Below are positions 28,481 to 37,745 of a DNA stretch of 64,000 bases, piece after piece. The DNA comes from Thalassobaculum sp. OXR-137 (lineage in GTDB: Bacteria; Pseudomonadota; Alphaproteobacteria; Thalassobaculales; Thalassobaculaceae). The notes beneath the pieces were generated by a model that was given only the letters and a program-made list of their open reading frames with translations, had not been told where the DNA came from and searched no databases. The stretch's first letter is position 1; each line of letters opens with the position of its first letter. A program made the position numbers and the translations under genes. Location of the stretch: positions 1,720,001 through 1,784,000 of the forward strand of contig NZ_CP139715.1 of assembly GCF_034377285.1 (NCBI RefSeq). Reading direction: 5' to 3'.

Positions 28481-29716
28481 CTACCGGGTCTCCCGCACCA
28501 GCATCCGGTTGATCGCGTGAAACGCCGCGAAGGTGCCGCGGACATGGTCGGCGAAGCGGGTCGGGTCGGCCGGTTTCAGCTCGGCGCGGATCTCCGCCAC
28601 CGACCGCTTGCCGTCGAGCCGGGCGATGATCGCAGACGCGATCGCCGGCAGCGGCGCCTGCCACGGAGCCCCGCCGAGATCCGCCTTCAGCGCCCCGCCG
28701 GGCAGGCCCTTGGCCACCGCCGCCGGGTCCAGGTCCCGCAGCACCAGCACCGCCCCATCCTCGCCCGGATCGGGCACCGGCAGATCGGGACGCGCGGCCG
28801 GCAGGGCGTAGACGATATGCTTGGCCATAGCGCCGGACAACCGTTCCGCCAGGGCGGCGCGGGCCAGCGGGTCGAGGCCCGAGGCCACCTTGCGCAGTCC
28901 CGGATCGCTCAGATAAGTGTCCGGGTCGTAGCGCGCCGGTTCGATCCAGCTTCGGATCGACAGCCCGCCGGAGGCGACGAACGCGGCGAACTCGTCCACC
29001 CGATACGCCCGGTCGCGCGGGTGCAGCAGCAGGTCGTAGAGCCCGGCATCGCCGCCGGTCAGGTGGTCGCCGACGAAGGGGTTGCGCTTCAGCCAATGGG
29101 TCTTGGGCAGGCCGGCGACCAGCTTCTTGGCCACCGCCACACGATCCCTCTCACCCAGATCGCCGCTGAGCTGGGTCAGCGCCTCCTGCACCGGATAGAC
29201 GCCGGTGCGCCCGAGCGTGCCGTAGACCATCAGCCCCATGCCGCCCTGGGGCTTCAGCACGCCGGCCAGCGCCTTCAGCCCGGCCTCGGGGCTGTCCAGG
29301 TGGTGCAGCACGCCGCAGCAGTCGATGTAGTCGTAAGGGCCGGGGGCGATCTCGGCCACACGTTCGATCGGACCGTCGGCGAAACGCAGGTTGGTCAGCC
29401 CGCGGGCCTCCGCCCGCTTCATCGCGACGGCGCGCGAGGCGGAGGAGATGTCGAGATGCACGACCTCCGCATCGGCGGCACCGGCATCGGCGAGCTGTTG
29501 GGCCAGCATGATCGCCGCATCCCCCGTCCCGCCGCCGGCCACCAGGGCGCGGAACGGCGTCGACAGGTCGAGGCGGCCGGCGAAGACGTAGTGCCGTATC
29601 TCGTCCAGATGGCTGGGCGAGCCGGTGATCAGCCGCTTCGCCTCGTCGCGCGGGTCGCGGGCCGGGTAGGGGTAGGTTTCGTACTGGGCGCGAACCTTGC
29701 GGTCGGTCTCACTCAC
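28481..29716 (-). CDS. SAM-dependent methyltransferase with C-terminal extension
   Basis: The first ~200 of 411 residues form a class I methyltransferase with LVAGGGTGDAAIMLAQQL (motif I), VHLDIS and YDYIDCCGVLHHL. The remaining part, ending RLDGKRSVAEIRAELK and MLVRETR, is a separate mostly helical region that may bind the substrate or a partner. The KVRAQYETYPYPARDP start is shared by a group of tRNA- or protein-type methyltransferases, but I cannot name the substrate. It is just downstream of asparaginase on the same strand. Confidence 0.82.
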   Translation of the reverse strand: MSETDRKVRAQYETYPYPARDPRDEAKRLITGSPSHLDEIRHYVFAGRLDLSTPFRALVAGGGTGDAAIMLAQQLADAGAADAEVVHLDISSASRAVAMKRAEARGLTNLRFADGPIERVAEIAPGPYDYIDCCGVLHHLDSPEAGLKALAGVLKPQGGMGLMVYGTLGRTGVYPVQEALTQLSGDLGERDRVAVAKKLVAGLPKTHWLKRNPFVGDHLTGGDAGLYDLLLHPRDRAYRVDEFAAFVASGGLSIRSWIEPARYDPDTYLSDPGLRKVASGLDPLARAALAERLSGAMAKHIVYALPAARPDLPVPDPGEDGAVLVLRDLDPAAVAKGLPGGALKADLGGAPWQAPLPAIASAIIARLDGKRSVAEIRAELKPADPTRFADHVRGTFAAFHAINRMLVRETR

Positions 29717-29724
29717 GCCCTGCC

Positions 29725-30795
29725 TCAGAACGCCAGGTCGGGGGCCGGGCGGACATGGCCGACGAGGCGGCCTTCCCAGTTATGCACCGGCTGCACCAGC
29801 TTGTCGGCCAGGCGCTGGGCCATGGCGTCGTCGATCACGCCGAGATGGCGCAGGATCGCCCCCATGGCGGTGCTGGCGGCGCGGCCGTTGCCGTCGTCGG
29901 TCTTCAGGCAGATGCCGTAGCCCTGACCCGGCACGGCGCCGGCGAACACGCCCTCCGCCCCGCTCTTCAGCAGGCAGGCCTCGCCGGTCTCGCCCAGGAT
30001 CGCGCTGTTGAACCGGCCGGTGCCGGCGATCAGCAGCGGGTGCTTCGCACAGGCGGCGACGATCCGCCGGGTGGCGGCGGCCCGGTCGGGGGAAAGACGC
30101 GAGGGATCGGCGAACTGGGCCATGGCGGTCGCCATGCCCTTCAGCGGCACGCCATAGACCGGGATACCGCAGCCGTCGTAACCGGTCGGCACGCCGGACA
30201 GGTCGCAGCCGCTCATCTCCTGCATGGTGGCGCGCAGCCGCTTCTGCACCGGGTGCTCGTCGCGGATATAGCCCTTGGTGGGCTCGCCCAGATGCACGGC
30301 GGTGGTCAGCATGCCGGAATGCTTGCCCGAGCAGTTGTTATGCGCCCGGGTCGGCTTCTCGCCCGCGGCCAGCATGGCATGGGCCGAAGCCTCGTGGGTC
30401 GGGATCTGCGGGCCGCATTCCAGGTCCTCGGCGGAGAGGCCGAGCCGGCCGAGCCAGGCGTTGACCCGGTCCACATGCATCGCCTCGCCGGAATGGCTGG
30501 CGCAGCACAGGGTGACCTCGTCCTCGCCGAGATTGAAGGCGTCGGCGGCCCCGCTCTCCAGCACCGGCAGGGCCTGGATCGGCTTGATCGCCGAGCGGCC
30601 GTAGACCAGACGGTCGATATCGCCCCAGGCCATCACCGGCTTGCCGGCCGCGTCGGTCACCGCCGCGATCACCCGGTGGACGCTCTCCACCATCGAGCCG
30701 CGGGTCACCTCCACGACGATGGGGGCGGCGGCGTGGCCGGCATGGACGCGCAGGATGCGGTCGTCGGGCAGGGCGATGGGGGTGACGTCGTTCAT
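29725..30795 (-). CDS. L-asparaginase II (rhizobial AnsA type)
   Basis: This 356-residue protein is of the thermolabile asparaginase II family typical of rhizobia, unrelated in fold to E. coli AnsB. Family features are GSMVESVHRV, the catalytic RSAIKPIQALP (Ser-x-x-Lys), HNNCSGKHSGML and GYDGCGIP, the two cysteines of which bind zinc in the known R. etli enzyme. It hydrolyses asparagine to aspartate and ammonia in the cytoplasm. The ATG at 30795 is chosen over an upstream in-frame start that lacks family similarity. It is divergent from the TrmH-type gene. Confidence 0.9.
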   Translation of the reverse strand: MNDVTPIALPDDRILRVHAGHAAAPIVVEVTRGSMVESVHRVIAAVTDAAGKPVMAWGDIDRLVYGRSAIKPIQALPVLESGAADAFNLGEDEVTLCCASHSGEAMHVDRVNAWLGRLGLSAEDLECGPQIPTHEASAHAMLAAGEKPTRAHNNCSGKHSGMLTTAVHLGEPTKGYIRDEHPVQKRLRATMQEMSGCDLSGVPTGYDGCGIPVYGVPLKGMATAMAQFADPSRLSPDRAAATRRIVAACAKHPLLIAGTGRFNSAILGETGEACLLKSGAEGVFAGAVPGQGYGICLKTDDGNGRAASTAMGAILRHLGVIDDAMAQRLADKLVQPVHNWEGRLVGHVRPAPDLAF

Positions 30796-30890
30796 CTGAG
30801 GTCTCCGACTGAAAGGCCACGCAGCTTGCCTCCACACCCGGCCTGGGGCAAGGTCCGCCGCCGTCGCGACAGTCCAGATGAAGGATCGGC

Positions 30891-31487
30891 ATGAGAGGGT
30901 ATTTCGGCATCGGCGCCGACCGGATCAACAAGGCACAGAACATGGGCGCGCTCATGCGCACCGCCCATGCCTTCGGCGCCAGCTTCGTCTTCACCGTGGG
31001 CGAAACCTACAACAGCCGCGAGCTGCGGCATGCCGACACGTCGGGGACGACCGGCAACCTGCCCTATTACCGGTTCGGCTCACCGGACGAGATGCTGCTG
31101 CCCCAAGGCTGCGCGCTGGTCGGGGTGGAGATCACCGACGACGCGATCGAGCTGCCGAGCTTCCACCACCCGAAGAACGCCGCCTACATCATGGGGCCGG
31201 AGCGCGGCCATCTCGACCCGGAGCTGGTCGAGCGCTGCGAGCATGTGATCAAGATCCCGACGCGCTTCTCGGTGAATGTCAGCCTGGCGGGCGGCATCGT
31301 GATGTACGACCGGATGCTGTGCCTGGGCCTGTTCGCGCCGCGCCCGCACCGTCCGGGCGCGCCGACCGAGCCGGCGCCGGTGCCCGCCTTCGGGGCGCCG
31401 CTGTGGGTGCGCAAGCAGCGCCGCCGCGACCGCAAGGCGGAAGAAGCCAGGCTGAAGGACGCGAAGACGGATCGGGGCGAAGTCTGA
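30891..31487 (+). CDS. TrmH/SpoU-family RNA 2'-O-methyltransferase
   Basis: This 198-residue SPOUT methyltransferase has the family motifs: NMGALMRTA (motif 1), IMGPERGHL (motif 2) and IPTRFSVNVSLAGGIVMYD (motif 3), which build the trefoil-knot SAM site. The C-terminus is basic (RKQRRRDRKAEEARL), consistent with RNA binding. The target, rRNA or tRNA, is unknown. GAAGGATCGGC precedes the ATG. It converges on the ChrR gene. Confidence 0.9.
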   Translation: MRGYFGIGADRINKAQNMGALMRTAHAFGASFVFTVGETYNSRELRHADTSGTTGNLPYYRFGSPDEMLLPQGCALVGVEITDDAIELPSFHHPKNAAYIMGPERGHLDPELVERCEHVIKIPTRFSVNVSLAGGIVMYDRMLCLGLFAPRPHRPGAPTEPAPVPAFGAPLWVRKQRRRDRKAEEARLKDAKTDRGEV

Positions 31488-31530
31488 GCCTGCCGGGGGA
31501 GATCAGCCCAGTCTGGCCGGCGCGGTCTGG

Positions 31531-32208
31531 TCAGCGCGGCATCAGCGGATTGAGCAGCCGCGAGAACGGACCGGTGAATTTCAGTCCGCCTTCCACCACG
31601 ATCAGGCAGAGGCATTCCTCGGACATGTCCGCGACCGGCGTGTGGTCGATCTCCGGGGTCGCGACGCAGACATCGCCCCGGGCATAGCGTCCGATGCCGT
31701 CGGAATAGGCGCCCTTCAGCACCAGGGTGTGCTCGACATCCCCGTGGGTGTGCGACAGGACGCGGCCGCCGGGCGCGATCCGCACGAGCGAGGTCCGCAC
31801 CGCGGGGTCGCCGATATCGAGCATCGCCTCGCGCACGCCGATTCCGCGGGTCTTCCACGGAAGAGCGTCGATTCCGGCGCTCAGGAAGCTGCGCAGGGGC
31901 TCAGGCACCAGCCTGACGGTTTCCGGATCCAGGGGCTGCATCGGCCGGGGCAGATCCTCTGCTTCGTCGATACTGTCGTCCAGCCGGGCAAGGACCGCCG
32001 AGAGCGCGCCGTCGGACAGGCTTTCCGGGGGCGTCGTTTCCATCAGCAGACCGCCGAGCGACTCGTAGTCGCGCACCTCGCGGCGGCAGGTCGGGCACAG
32101 GGCGAGGTGGGTGGCGACCAGCACGGATCCCGCCTGCGAGGTCTTGCCCGCCGCATAGTCCAGCAGCAGGTCCGCTTCGGGATGATGATGGGGGCCGATG
32201 TCAGCCAA
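31531..32208 (-). CDS. chrR: ChrR-type anti-sigma factor
   Basis: The 225-residue protein has the ChrR layout: an N-terminal zinc-binding anti-sigma domain with HHH near the start and HLALCPTC (His34, Cys38, Cys41), and a C-terminal cupin domain (HTHGDVEHTLVLKG). In Rhodobacter, ChrR holds RpoE inactive until singlet oxygen is present. The most likely start is a TTG at 32208, nine bases after GAGAGG inside the rpoE end; a TTG at 32217 is also in frame. It overlaps rpoE. Confidence 0.9.
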   Translation of the reverse strand: MADIGPHHHPEADLLLDYAAGKTSQAGSVLVATHLALCPTCRREVRDYESLGGLLMETTPPESLSDGALSAVLARLDDSIDEAEDLPRPMQPLDPETVRLVPEPLRSFLSAGIDALPWKTRGIGVREAMLDIGDPAVRTSLVRIAPGGRVLSHTHGDVEHTLVLKGAYSDGIGRYARGDVCVATPEIDHTPVADMSEECLCLIVVEGGLKFTGPFSRLLNPLMPR

Positions 32209-32773
32209 GATCGTCAACCTCTCGCCGCATGCGGCCCAGGGCCAGGCGGATACGGGATTTCACGGTTCCGAGCGGCAGATCCTTCTCAGCGGCGATCTCC
32301 GCATGGGACTTGTCATCGAAATACGCCATCCGGATCAGTTCGGACTGCTCCGCCGGCAAATTTTTTATCGCGGTCAGGATGCGCACCCGCGACTGGTTCG
32401 CTTCGACCGAGCGGTCGGCCTGCGGTTCCGCATCGGGCACCAGCGCCGGATCGTTCGGATCCAGCTCCGGCCGACGCTCGCGGCGCAGGCGGTCGATCCG
32501 CTTGTTCCGGGCGATGGTGAAGATCCAGGTGCTGGCGCTGGCCTGCCGGCGGTCGAAGCTGTCCGCCTTGCGCCAGACCATGACCATCGCCTCCTGCACC
32601 ACCTCCTCGGCCGCAGCACCGTCGGTACCGAGGCGCATCAGATAGGATTTCAGGCGCGGGGCGAAATGTTCGAACAGTTCGGCGAATGCCGCCTTGCTGC
32701 GGTCGACGGCCACCGCCTCGATCAGGGAGTCGAAGGACGCCGGCTCTTCGGCGATGTCGGGGGCGGACGTCAT
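32201..32773 (-). CDS. rpoE: ECF sigma factor, RpoE (ECF11-like)
   Basis: This 190-residue sigma factor has region 2 (FAPRLKSYLMRLGTDGAAAEE, ADSFDRRQASASTWIFTIARN) and region 4 (LIRMAYFDDKSHAEIA, then LPLGTVKSRIRLALGRM). Pairing with ChrR points to the group that controls the singlet-oxygen response. The start at 32773 is the first in-frame ATG with family similarity. A candidate ECF-type promoter lies upstream, consistent with autoregulation. Confidence 0.92.
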   Translation of the reverse strand: MTSAPDIAEEPASFDSLIEAVAVDRSKAAFAELFEHFAPRLKSYLMRLGTDGAAAEEVVQEAMVMVWRKADSFDRRQASASTWIFTIARNKRIDRLRRERRPELDPNDPALVPDAEPQADRSVEANQSRVRILTAIKNLPAEQSELIRMAYFDDKSHAEIAAEKDLPLGTVKSRIRLALGRMRREVDDLG

Positions 32774-32880
32774 GCAGTCATGTAACGGGAGCCGCCGACG
32801 CAACGCAACCATCGCCGCGGGACCCCCTCCCGCCGGCTGTGTCGATTCGCCTTCGTACCAGCATCGTGCTTCCATGCCCC

Positions 32881-32909
32881 CTCTACGCGGCGCCGAGACG
32901 CCCGGATCA
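32881..32909 (-). promoter_or_regulatory. Candidate RpoE-dependent promoter upstream of rpoE-chrR
   Basis: Read on the minus strand, TGATCC (32909-32904) is followed after 18 bases by TAGAG (32885-32881). The TGATCC element is the one I remember for the RpoE of photosynthetic alphaproteobacteria. The -10 match is weak. Confidence 0.35.
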
Positions 32910-33082
32910 CCGGGCTCGGATACATCGCCATTTATCTGCCACATCCATCGATTTGGATCCGTGCTGGTGCTCGGCAATTGAAATCGTCGGGCGGTGATGG
33001 CATCGAAGACGGGCTCCGCATTCGATCCGCTGCGTCGTGGGCGCTGGATCGGGTCGGACGTGGGCGCGGAGGGAAATGAGCA

Positions 33083-33598
33083 ATGAGCTGGACTACCCGA
33101 GCGATGATGATGGCCCTGGCGGTGATCGGGGCAATGGCGGCGCAGCCGGCGACGGCGGCCGAGCCGGAGCGGATCGGCCGGAACGGCGACTGGACCGCGT
33201 TCACCCTGTCTCGGGGCGGCGGCAAGGTCTGTTACATGGCGTCCTCTCCGACCAAGGCAGAGGGCGACTACAGCGCGCGCGGCGAGGTGTTCGCCCTGGT
33301 CACCCATGACCCCAAGGCCGGCATTCACGACGAGGTCAGCATCGTCACCGGCTATACCTATCGCAAGGACAGCGAGGTGACCGTGCAGATCGGCGGCGCC
33401 ACCTTCGACATGTTCACCAGCGGCGACCGGGCCTGGACCCAGGGACCCGAGGAGGACGGACCGCTGGTCCAGGCGATGGTGCGGGGCGCCGACATGGTGG
33501 TGAAGGGCGTGTCGTCGCGCGGGACGCTGACCACCGACACCTACTCGCTGAGCGGCTTCACCGCGACCAAGGCACTGATCGACAAGGCCTGTCCGTAA
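33083..33598 (+). CDS. IalB-like (invasion-associated locus B) family protein
   Basis: This 171-residue protein has a signal peptide ending near residue 26 ([10 protein letters not shown]), followed by [22 protein letters not shown] and a C-terminal KALIDKACP. These match the IalB family, periplasmic proteins of alphaproteobacteria named after Bartonella IalB but usually unrelated to invasion. The role is unknown. GGAGGG sits about nine bases before the ATG. It is divergent from rpoE, so it may be a member of that regulon. Confidence 0.82.
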   Translation: MSWTTRAMMMALAVIGAMAAQPATAAEPERIGRNGDWTAFTLSRGGGKVCYMASSPTKAEGDYSARGEVFALVTHDPKAGIHDEVSIVTGYTYRKDSEVTVQIGGATFDMFTSGDRAWTQGPEEDGPLVQAMVRGADMVVKGVSSRGTLTTDTYSLSGFTATKALIDKACP

Positions 33599-33665
33599 GG
33601 CATTTCGGGCGGGGCGTCGCACAGGACACTTGCGTTGCGGCGGTCGCGGCGCCATTTTGCGCCGC

Positions 33666-34841
33666 ATGACGCAAGCTGCCATCACGACCGTCTCGGCCGA
33701 GCAGGCCGCCGCGGACCTGCGCGCCTTCGCCGCGCGCGGGCCGATGCCGGCCGATTCGCGCGCCGATCTGATCGGCCTCGACCGCGCCGAACTCGCAGCC
33801 CTGTTCGCCGAGGCCGGGCTGCCGAAGTTCCGCGCCAACCAAGTCTGGCAGTGGATCTACCACAAGGGTGCGATCGCGTTCGAGGGCATGACCAACCTGG
33901 CCAAGCCGCTGCGCACCGATCTGGAGCAGCGGTTCCGGATCTCGCGACCGGGCATCGCCACCCGCCAGGACAGCATCGACGGCACCATCAAGTGGCTGCT
34001 GCGCTTCGCCGACGGCAACGAGGCGGAGATGGTGTTCATCCCGGAAGAGGACCGCGGCACGCTGTGCATCTCTTCCCAGGTCGGCTGCACGCTCACCTGC
34101 TCGTTCTGCCATACCGGGACCCAGCGTCTGGTGCGTAACCTGACGGCGGCGGAGATCGTCGGTCAGGTCATGCTGGCGCTGGACGAACTGGACGGGTTCC
34201 CGACCGCCGGGACCGAGCGCCGGCTGACCAACATCGTCCTCATGGGCATGGGCGAGCCGCTGTACAATTTTGACAACGTGGCCAAGGCGCTGCGCATCGT
34301 CATGGACAACGAGGGCGTGGCCCTGTCGCGCCGCCGCATCACCCTGTCGACCTCGGGCGTCGTCCCGATGATGGAGCGCTGCGGCGAGGAGATCGGCGTC
34401 AATCTGGCGATCTCGCTGCACGCGACCACCGACGACACACGCGACATCCTGGTGCCGATCAACAAGAAGTGGCCGATCCAGGAGCTTCTGGACGCCTGCC
34501 GCGCCTATCCCGGCGTCAACAACGCCCGGCGCATCACCTTCGAATACGTGATGCTGGAGGGGATCAACGACAGCGTCGAGGATGCCAAGCGTCTGGTGTC
34601 GTTGATCCGCGGCATCCCGGCGAAGATCAACCTGATCCCGTTCAACCCGTGGCCCGGCTCGAACTACGTCTGCCCGAGCGACGAGAAGATCGAGCAGTTC
34701 GCCCAGGTGGTGCTGAAGGCCGGCTACGCCTCGCCGGTGCGCCGGCCGCGCGGCCGGGACATCCTGGCGGCCTGCGGTCAGCTCAAGAGCGAGAGTCGCA
34801 AGCAGACCCGCCGCGAGTTGCGGGCCGAGGCCGCCGAATAA
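33666..34841 (+). CDS. rlmN: 23S rRNA/tRNA adenine-C2 methyltransferase RlmN
   Basis: This 391-residue radical-SAM enzyme has the C-x3-C-x2-C cluster motif (CTLTCSFC, Cys141, Cys145, Cys148), the GMGEPLYN segment and the C-terminal methyl-carrier cysteine region ([12 protein letters not shown]). RlmN methylates C2 of A2503 in 23S rRNA and A37 in some tRNAs. The ATG at 33666 gives the normal N-terminus. Length and motifs fit a functional enzyme. Confidence 0.96.
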   Translation: MTQAAITTVSAEQAAADLRAFAARGPMPADSRADLIGLDRAELAALFAEAGLPKFRANQVWQWIYHKGAIAFEGMTNLAKPLRTDLEQRFRISRPGIATRQDSIDGTIKWLLRFADGNEAEMVFIPEEDRGTLCISSQVGCTLTCSFCHTGTQRLVRNLTAAEIVGQVMLALDELDGFPTAGTERRLTNIVLMGMGEPLYNFDNVAKALRIVMDNEGVALSRRRITLSTSGVVPMMERCGEEIGVNLAISLHATTDDTRDILVPINKKWPIQELLDACRAYPGVNNARRITFEYVMLEGINDSVEDAKRLVSLIRGIPAKINLIPFNPWPGSNYVCPSDEKIEQFAQVVLKAGYASPVRRPRGRDILAACGQLKSESRKQTRRELRAEAAE

Positions 34842-34853
34842 CGATCTTGTGAT

Positions 34854-35195
34854 CTAGCTCTCGGCGCTCTCCGTCGGGGCCTTTTCATTGCCCACTGTCC
34901 GGATCCAGTAGCCGGGACCGTAATCGGTCGTGATCGGCTTCATGGAGTCGATCACGCCGCTGCGCCGCGCCTCCAGCAGCTGCCGGCCGATCGGCTGGAA
35001 CAGGTTTTCTGGGCCGCCCGGGAACGGATCGCCCAGGGTCACCAGGATCGTGCGCGGGGCGCGAAATCTATTACGCTCAAGCATTTGGCGCACGGACTCC
35101 GTCGCGTGAGGTATGTCGAGCCCGCCCAGGTCGAGCTGATACTCGGCATCGTCGGGACCGGAGACCAGTCCATCCAGCAGGCGTTCCTCGTCCAT
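34854..35195 (-). CDS. Hypothetical protein with Smr-like fold features
   Basis: This 113-residue protein contains YQLDLGGLDIPHATESVRQML and TILVTLGDPFPGG, which resemble the LDLHGL and following strand of Smr domains, and it ends GPGYWIRTVG. The LDxH motif and TGxG motif of true Smr nucleases are altered, so any nuclease activity is doubtful. The ATG at 35195 is preferred over an upstream TTG at 35261. It converges on rlmN. Confidence 0.6.
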   Translation of the reverse strand: MDEERLLDGLVSGPDDAEYQLDLGGLDIPHATESVRQMLERNRFRAPRTILVTLGDPFPGGPENLFQPIGRQLLEARRSGVIDSMKPITTDYGPGYWIRTVGNEKAPTESAES

Positions 35196-35365
35196 TCTCG
35201 CGATCTCTCGTCTTCGGGGCGCGGTCGGCGGGTCTAGAACCCCTGGCGATATAGAGTCCAAAGTCCTGGGACAACCGGTTTTGGACGAATTAAAAAATTC
35301 CGTGGAAAAGTATGGTCCGGCGGAAGAATCGCCCTGCGCCGCAGTTGAATGAAAGGCTCTTCGTC

Positions 35366-35418
35366 CTTACCTTACGAGGGTATGCCGGCAGGGGCCGGGG
35401 CAGATGAAGAGGGTTCTC
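35366..35418 (+). promoter_or_regulatory. Candidate structured leader of the YbhL-type gene
   Basis: A small hairpin, TTACCTTACGAGGGTA (35367-35382), is followed by the GC-rich CCGGCAGGGGCCGG hairpin and the AAGAGGG ribosome-binding site. A ybhL RNA leader motif is known upstream of ybhL genes in some alphaproteobacteria, and this could be a form of it. I could not recall the exact consensus. Confidence 0.4.
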
Positions 35419-36150
35419 ATGAATTACGATCGTCAGACGATGTCGCGGTCACAGGCCGATGTCGCCCAATACGACGTCGGTCTGCGCCAGTACATGCTCG
35501 GCGTATACAATCACATGGTGGCGGCGCTCGCGTTCACCGGACTGATCGCGTTCGGCACCACCATGCTCGCCGTCCAGGACGGCTACCTGACGCCTCTCGG
35601 CGAGACGCTCTACGCCTCGCCGCTGCGCTGGGTCGTGATGCTCGCGCCGATCGGCATGGTGTTCCTGATCTCCGCGCGGGTGACGAGCATGTCGCTCTCC
35701 GCCGCCCGGATTTCTTTCTACGTCTTCGCGGCGCTGATGGGCCTGTCCCTATCGTCGGTGTTCCTCGTCTACACGGGTGAGAGCATCGCGCGGGTGTTCT
35801 TCATCACCGCCGCCGCCTTCGCCGGGCTGAGCCTCTACGGCTACACCACGAAGAAGGACCTGTCCGGTCTCGGCACCTTCGCGATCATGGGCGTGTTCGG
35901 CGTGCTGATCGCCAGCATCGTGAACATCTTCCTCGCCTCCACGGCACTGCAGTTCATGATCTCGGTCGGTGGCGTGCTGGTCTTCTCGATCCTGACCGCC
36001 TACGACACCCAGCGGATCAAGGAGATGTACAACGAGATCGACGCCTCCGACGTCGCCGGCAAGAAGGCGATCATGGGCGCGTTGACCCTGTATCTCGACT
36101 TCATCAACCTGTTCATGTTCCTGCTGCAGCTCTTCGGCAACCGCGAGTAA
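35419..36150 (+). CDS. Bax inhibitor-1/YccA family membrane protein (YbhL-like)
   Basis: This 243-residue protein has about seven hydrophobic segments and the Bax inhibitor-1 signature AYDTQRIKEMY near the C-terminus, with a final FINLFMFLLQLFG. Such proteins are calcium-leak channels or protease-interacting membrane proteins in bacteria. ATG 35419 is preferred over ATG 35404 because AAGAGGG precedes it with normal spacing. A terminator follows. Confidence 0.9.
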   Translation: MNYDRQTMSRSQADVAQYDVGLRQYMLGVYNHMVAALAFTGLIAFGTTMLAVQDGYLTPLGETLYASPLRWVVMLAPIGMVFLISARVTSMSLSAARISFYVFAALMGLSLSSVFLVYTGESIARVFFITAAAFAGLSLYGYTTKKDLSGLGTFAIMGVFGVLIASIVNIFLASTALQFMISVGGVLVFSILTAYDTQRIKEMYNEIDASDVAGKKAIMGALTLYLDFINLFMFLLQLFGNRE

Positions 36151-36191
36151 CGCTCGCGGCGGCTTCGGCCGCGGTTCAGGAAAAGGTTGCA

Positions 36192-36226
36192 CGGCCCCGT
36201 CGGTTTCGGCGGGGCCGTTTTGTTTT
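36192..36226 (+). terminator. Intrinsic terminator after the YbhL-like gene
   Basis: Stem CGGCCCCG / CGGGGCCG encloses a ten-base loop and is followed by TTTTGTTTT. Confidence 0.9.
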
Positions 36227-36327
36227 GGTTAAGATCCCGGATGTTAAGATAGAACCATTCGGCTGACTTCCCGGGGACCTTCGCTTAGTATCCCGCGTAC
36301 TCAGCAAGACCTGCCGAGAGGGGAGCA

Positions 36328-36759
36328 ATGGCGCAGTCACTGTACGAGGTACACACGCTGAAAGGTGGCCAGTGGGTCATCGATTCGACGTACCCTGACA
36401 AGGACTCCTCGATCGAGGTCGCCAAGCAATTGCATGGCGAAAAGCGCTTCGAAGGCATCAAGGTCATCAAGGATACGTTCGACCCGAAGACCGGCCAGGG
36501 CAAGGAACTGGTGGTGTTCGATACGTCGAAGACGGCCAGGGAACGGCCCACGCCGCCGTCGCCTGCCGCCAAGGCCGCAGACGCTCCCGCAGCCGCGGCT
36601 CCCGCCGCCGCCGCAGCCCGGACCAAGAAGAAGCCGAAGAATCAGGACGTGTCGGTGGCGCTCAAGGCGACGGGATGGCTCCTGGTCATCGTGATCGGCG
36701 GGCTCGGCGTGCTGTTCCTCATCAACAAGGCGGGCGCCCTGTTCTCCCAGGGATTCTGA
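36328..36759 (+). CDS. Hypothetical protein with C-terminal membrane anchor
   Basis: This 143-residue protein has a soluble N-terminal region (about residues 1-68) starting MAQSLYEVHTLKGGQW. An Ala-Pro-rich linker and a Lys cluster (RTKKKPKNQD) follow, then one hydrophobic segment (WLLVIVIGGLGVLFLI) near the C-terminus. This is the layout of a tail-anchored protein. AGAGGGGAGC precedes the ATG. I do not recognise the family; it converges on the next gene. Confidence 0.75.
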   Translation: MAQSLYEVHTLKGGQWVIDSTYPDKDSSIEVAKQLHGEKRFEGIKVIKDTFDPKTGQGKELVVFDTSKTARERPTPPSPAAKAADAPAAAAPAAAAARTKKKPKNQDVSVALKATGWLLVIVIGGLGVLFLINKAGALFSQGF

Positions 36760-36772
36760 GCGGACCGGCGGC

Positions 36773-37270
36773 TCAGGGCCAGGCCGCGGTGTCGGCCCGC
36801 ACCATCCCGCACTCCTTGAAATACGAGTCGTAGTCCGTCGGCGGCCCGGCCAGGGCATGGATCAGCCGGATCAGGCTGAACTGCGCCGTCGGCACGGCGA
36901 TCGGCGGCTCCCAGGACTGCGGCAGGGGAAGCAGACACCGGTGGCGGTCGATGCTGATCACCGTCTCGCGATGCACCAGCCGGCCTTCGTAGAAGATGTC
37001 CAGATACATCGACCGCGCGTTTTCCCGACCGAAGGGATGGTCGGCCGGGAGGGGGACGGCCGCCTGATCCACCAGGCCGTAAGCCATGGTGATGGCGATG
37101 TCCGGCCGGTAGCAGAACGAGACCCGGTGCTCGTCTACGAGCAGCTGTTCCCGCTTGCCGGCCTCGTCGAGAATTTCGGTGAACCGGTGGCGCATGGTCG
37201 GCCGGAAGATGGTCTGCCAGTCGGCCACCTTGCTGGACGCGATCGTCGCGAGGAGCTCCCGGATCTGCAT
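36773..37270 (-). CDS. Hypothetical protein, 165 residues
   Basis: I do not recognise this family. It is soluble with no signal peptide and has conserved-looking segments: WQTIFRPTMRHRFTEIL, FCYRPDIAITMAYGL and SMYLDIFYEGRLVHRETVI. It lies 19 bases downstream of another hypothetical gene on the same strand, suggesting an operon. Codon use is like the neighbours. Confidence 0.7.
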   Translation of the reverse strand: MQIRELLATIASSKVADWQTIFRPTMRHRFTEILDEAGKREQLLVDEHRVSFCYRPDIAITMAYGLVDQAAVPLPADHPFGRENARSMYLDIFYEGRLVHRETVISIDRHRCLLPLPQSWEPPIAVPTAQFSLIRLIHALAGPPTDYDSYFKECGMVRADTAAWP

Positions 37271-37289
37271 GGGCTTCGGGCCGCCGGGA

Positions 37290-37649
37290 TCAGGTCGATT
37301 CGAGGCGGGTGTCGTGCGGATCCCGCTTCGGCCATTCCGGCAGCTTGCGGCCGGTGACCTCCTCCAGGGTGGTGCGGGCGTTCTCGATGATCATCCGCGA
37401 CTTGGCCGAGATCCGGTCGCAGCCCTGGATCGCCGCCACCACCTCGGGCTGGCAGACGATCAGCATCAGCTCTTCCATGCTTTCGCTGAGATCCACCGAG
37501 CCGGCGATGATCCGGGCGTTGCCGTCGCGCTCGTCGGCGGCACCCGTCCAGGAAACGGTCCCGATCTGCGCAGGGTTGCCGCCGCGCCGATAGGACCAGA
37601 GTTCGCCGTTCGGGCGCATCTTCCAGGGGCCGGGCGTATACCGTGGCAC
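37290..37649 (-). CDS. Hypothetical protein, 119 residues
   Basis: The GTG start at 37649 is preceded by GGGAGGATTC. The protein begins MPRYTPGPWKMRPNGELWS and contains GNARIIAGSVDLSES and EELMLIVCQPEVVAAIQ. This pattern, with an opening TPGPW and later NARLIA-like core, is often seen in phage- or plasmid-derived small proteins of unknown role, but no other phage genes are nearby. It is the first gene of a probable two-gene operon. Confidence 0.72.
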   Translation of the reverse strand: MPRYTPGPWKMRPNGELWSYRRGGNPAQIGTVSWTGAADERDGNARIIAGSVDLSESMEELMLIVCQPEVVAAIQGCDRISAKSRMIIENARTTLEEVTGRKLPEWPKRDPHDTRLEST

Positions 37650-37745
37650 GTCGAATCCTCCCTCGATGGTTCAGCCATCGTAGGGCGGGGGAGGCCCGGG
37701 CTCAATCGCCGTAGGATACTCCGTCCTCTCATCGATTTCTCTTTA

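Noticed and set aside
37290-37649. Prophage remnant
   Set aside because: One small protein has a phage-like opening motif, but no integrase, structural or replication gene is nearby.
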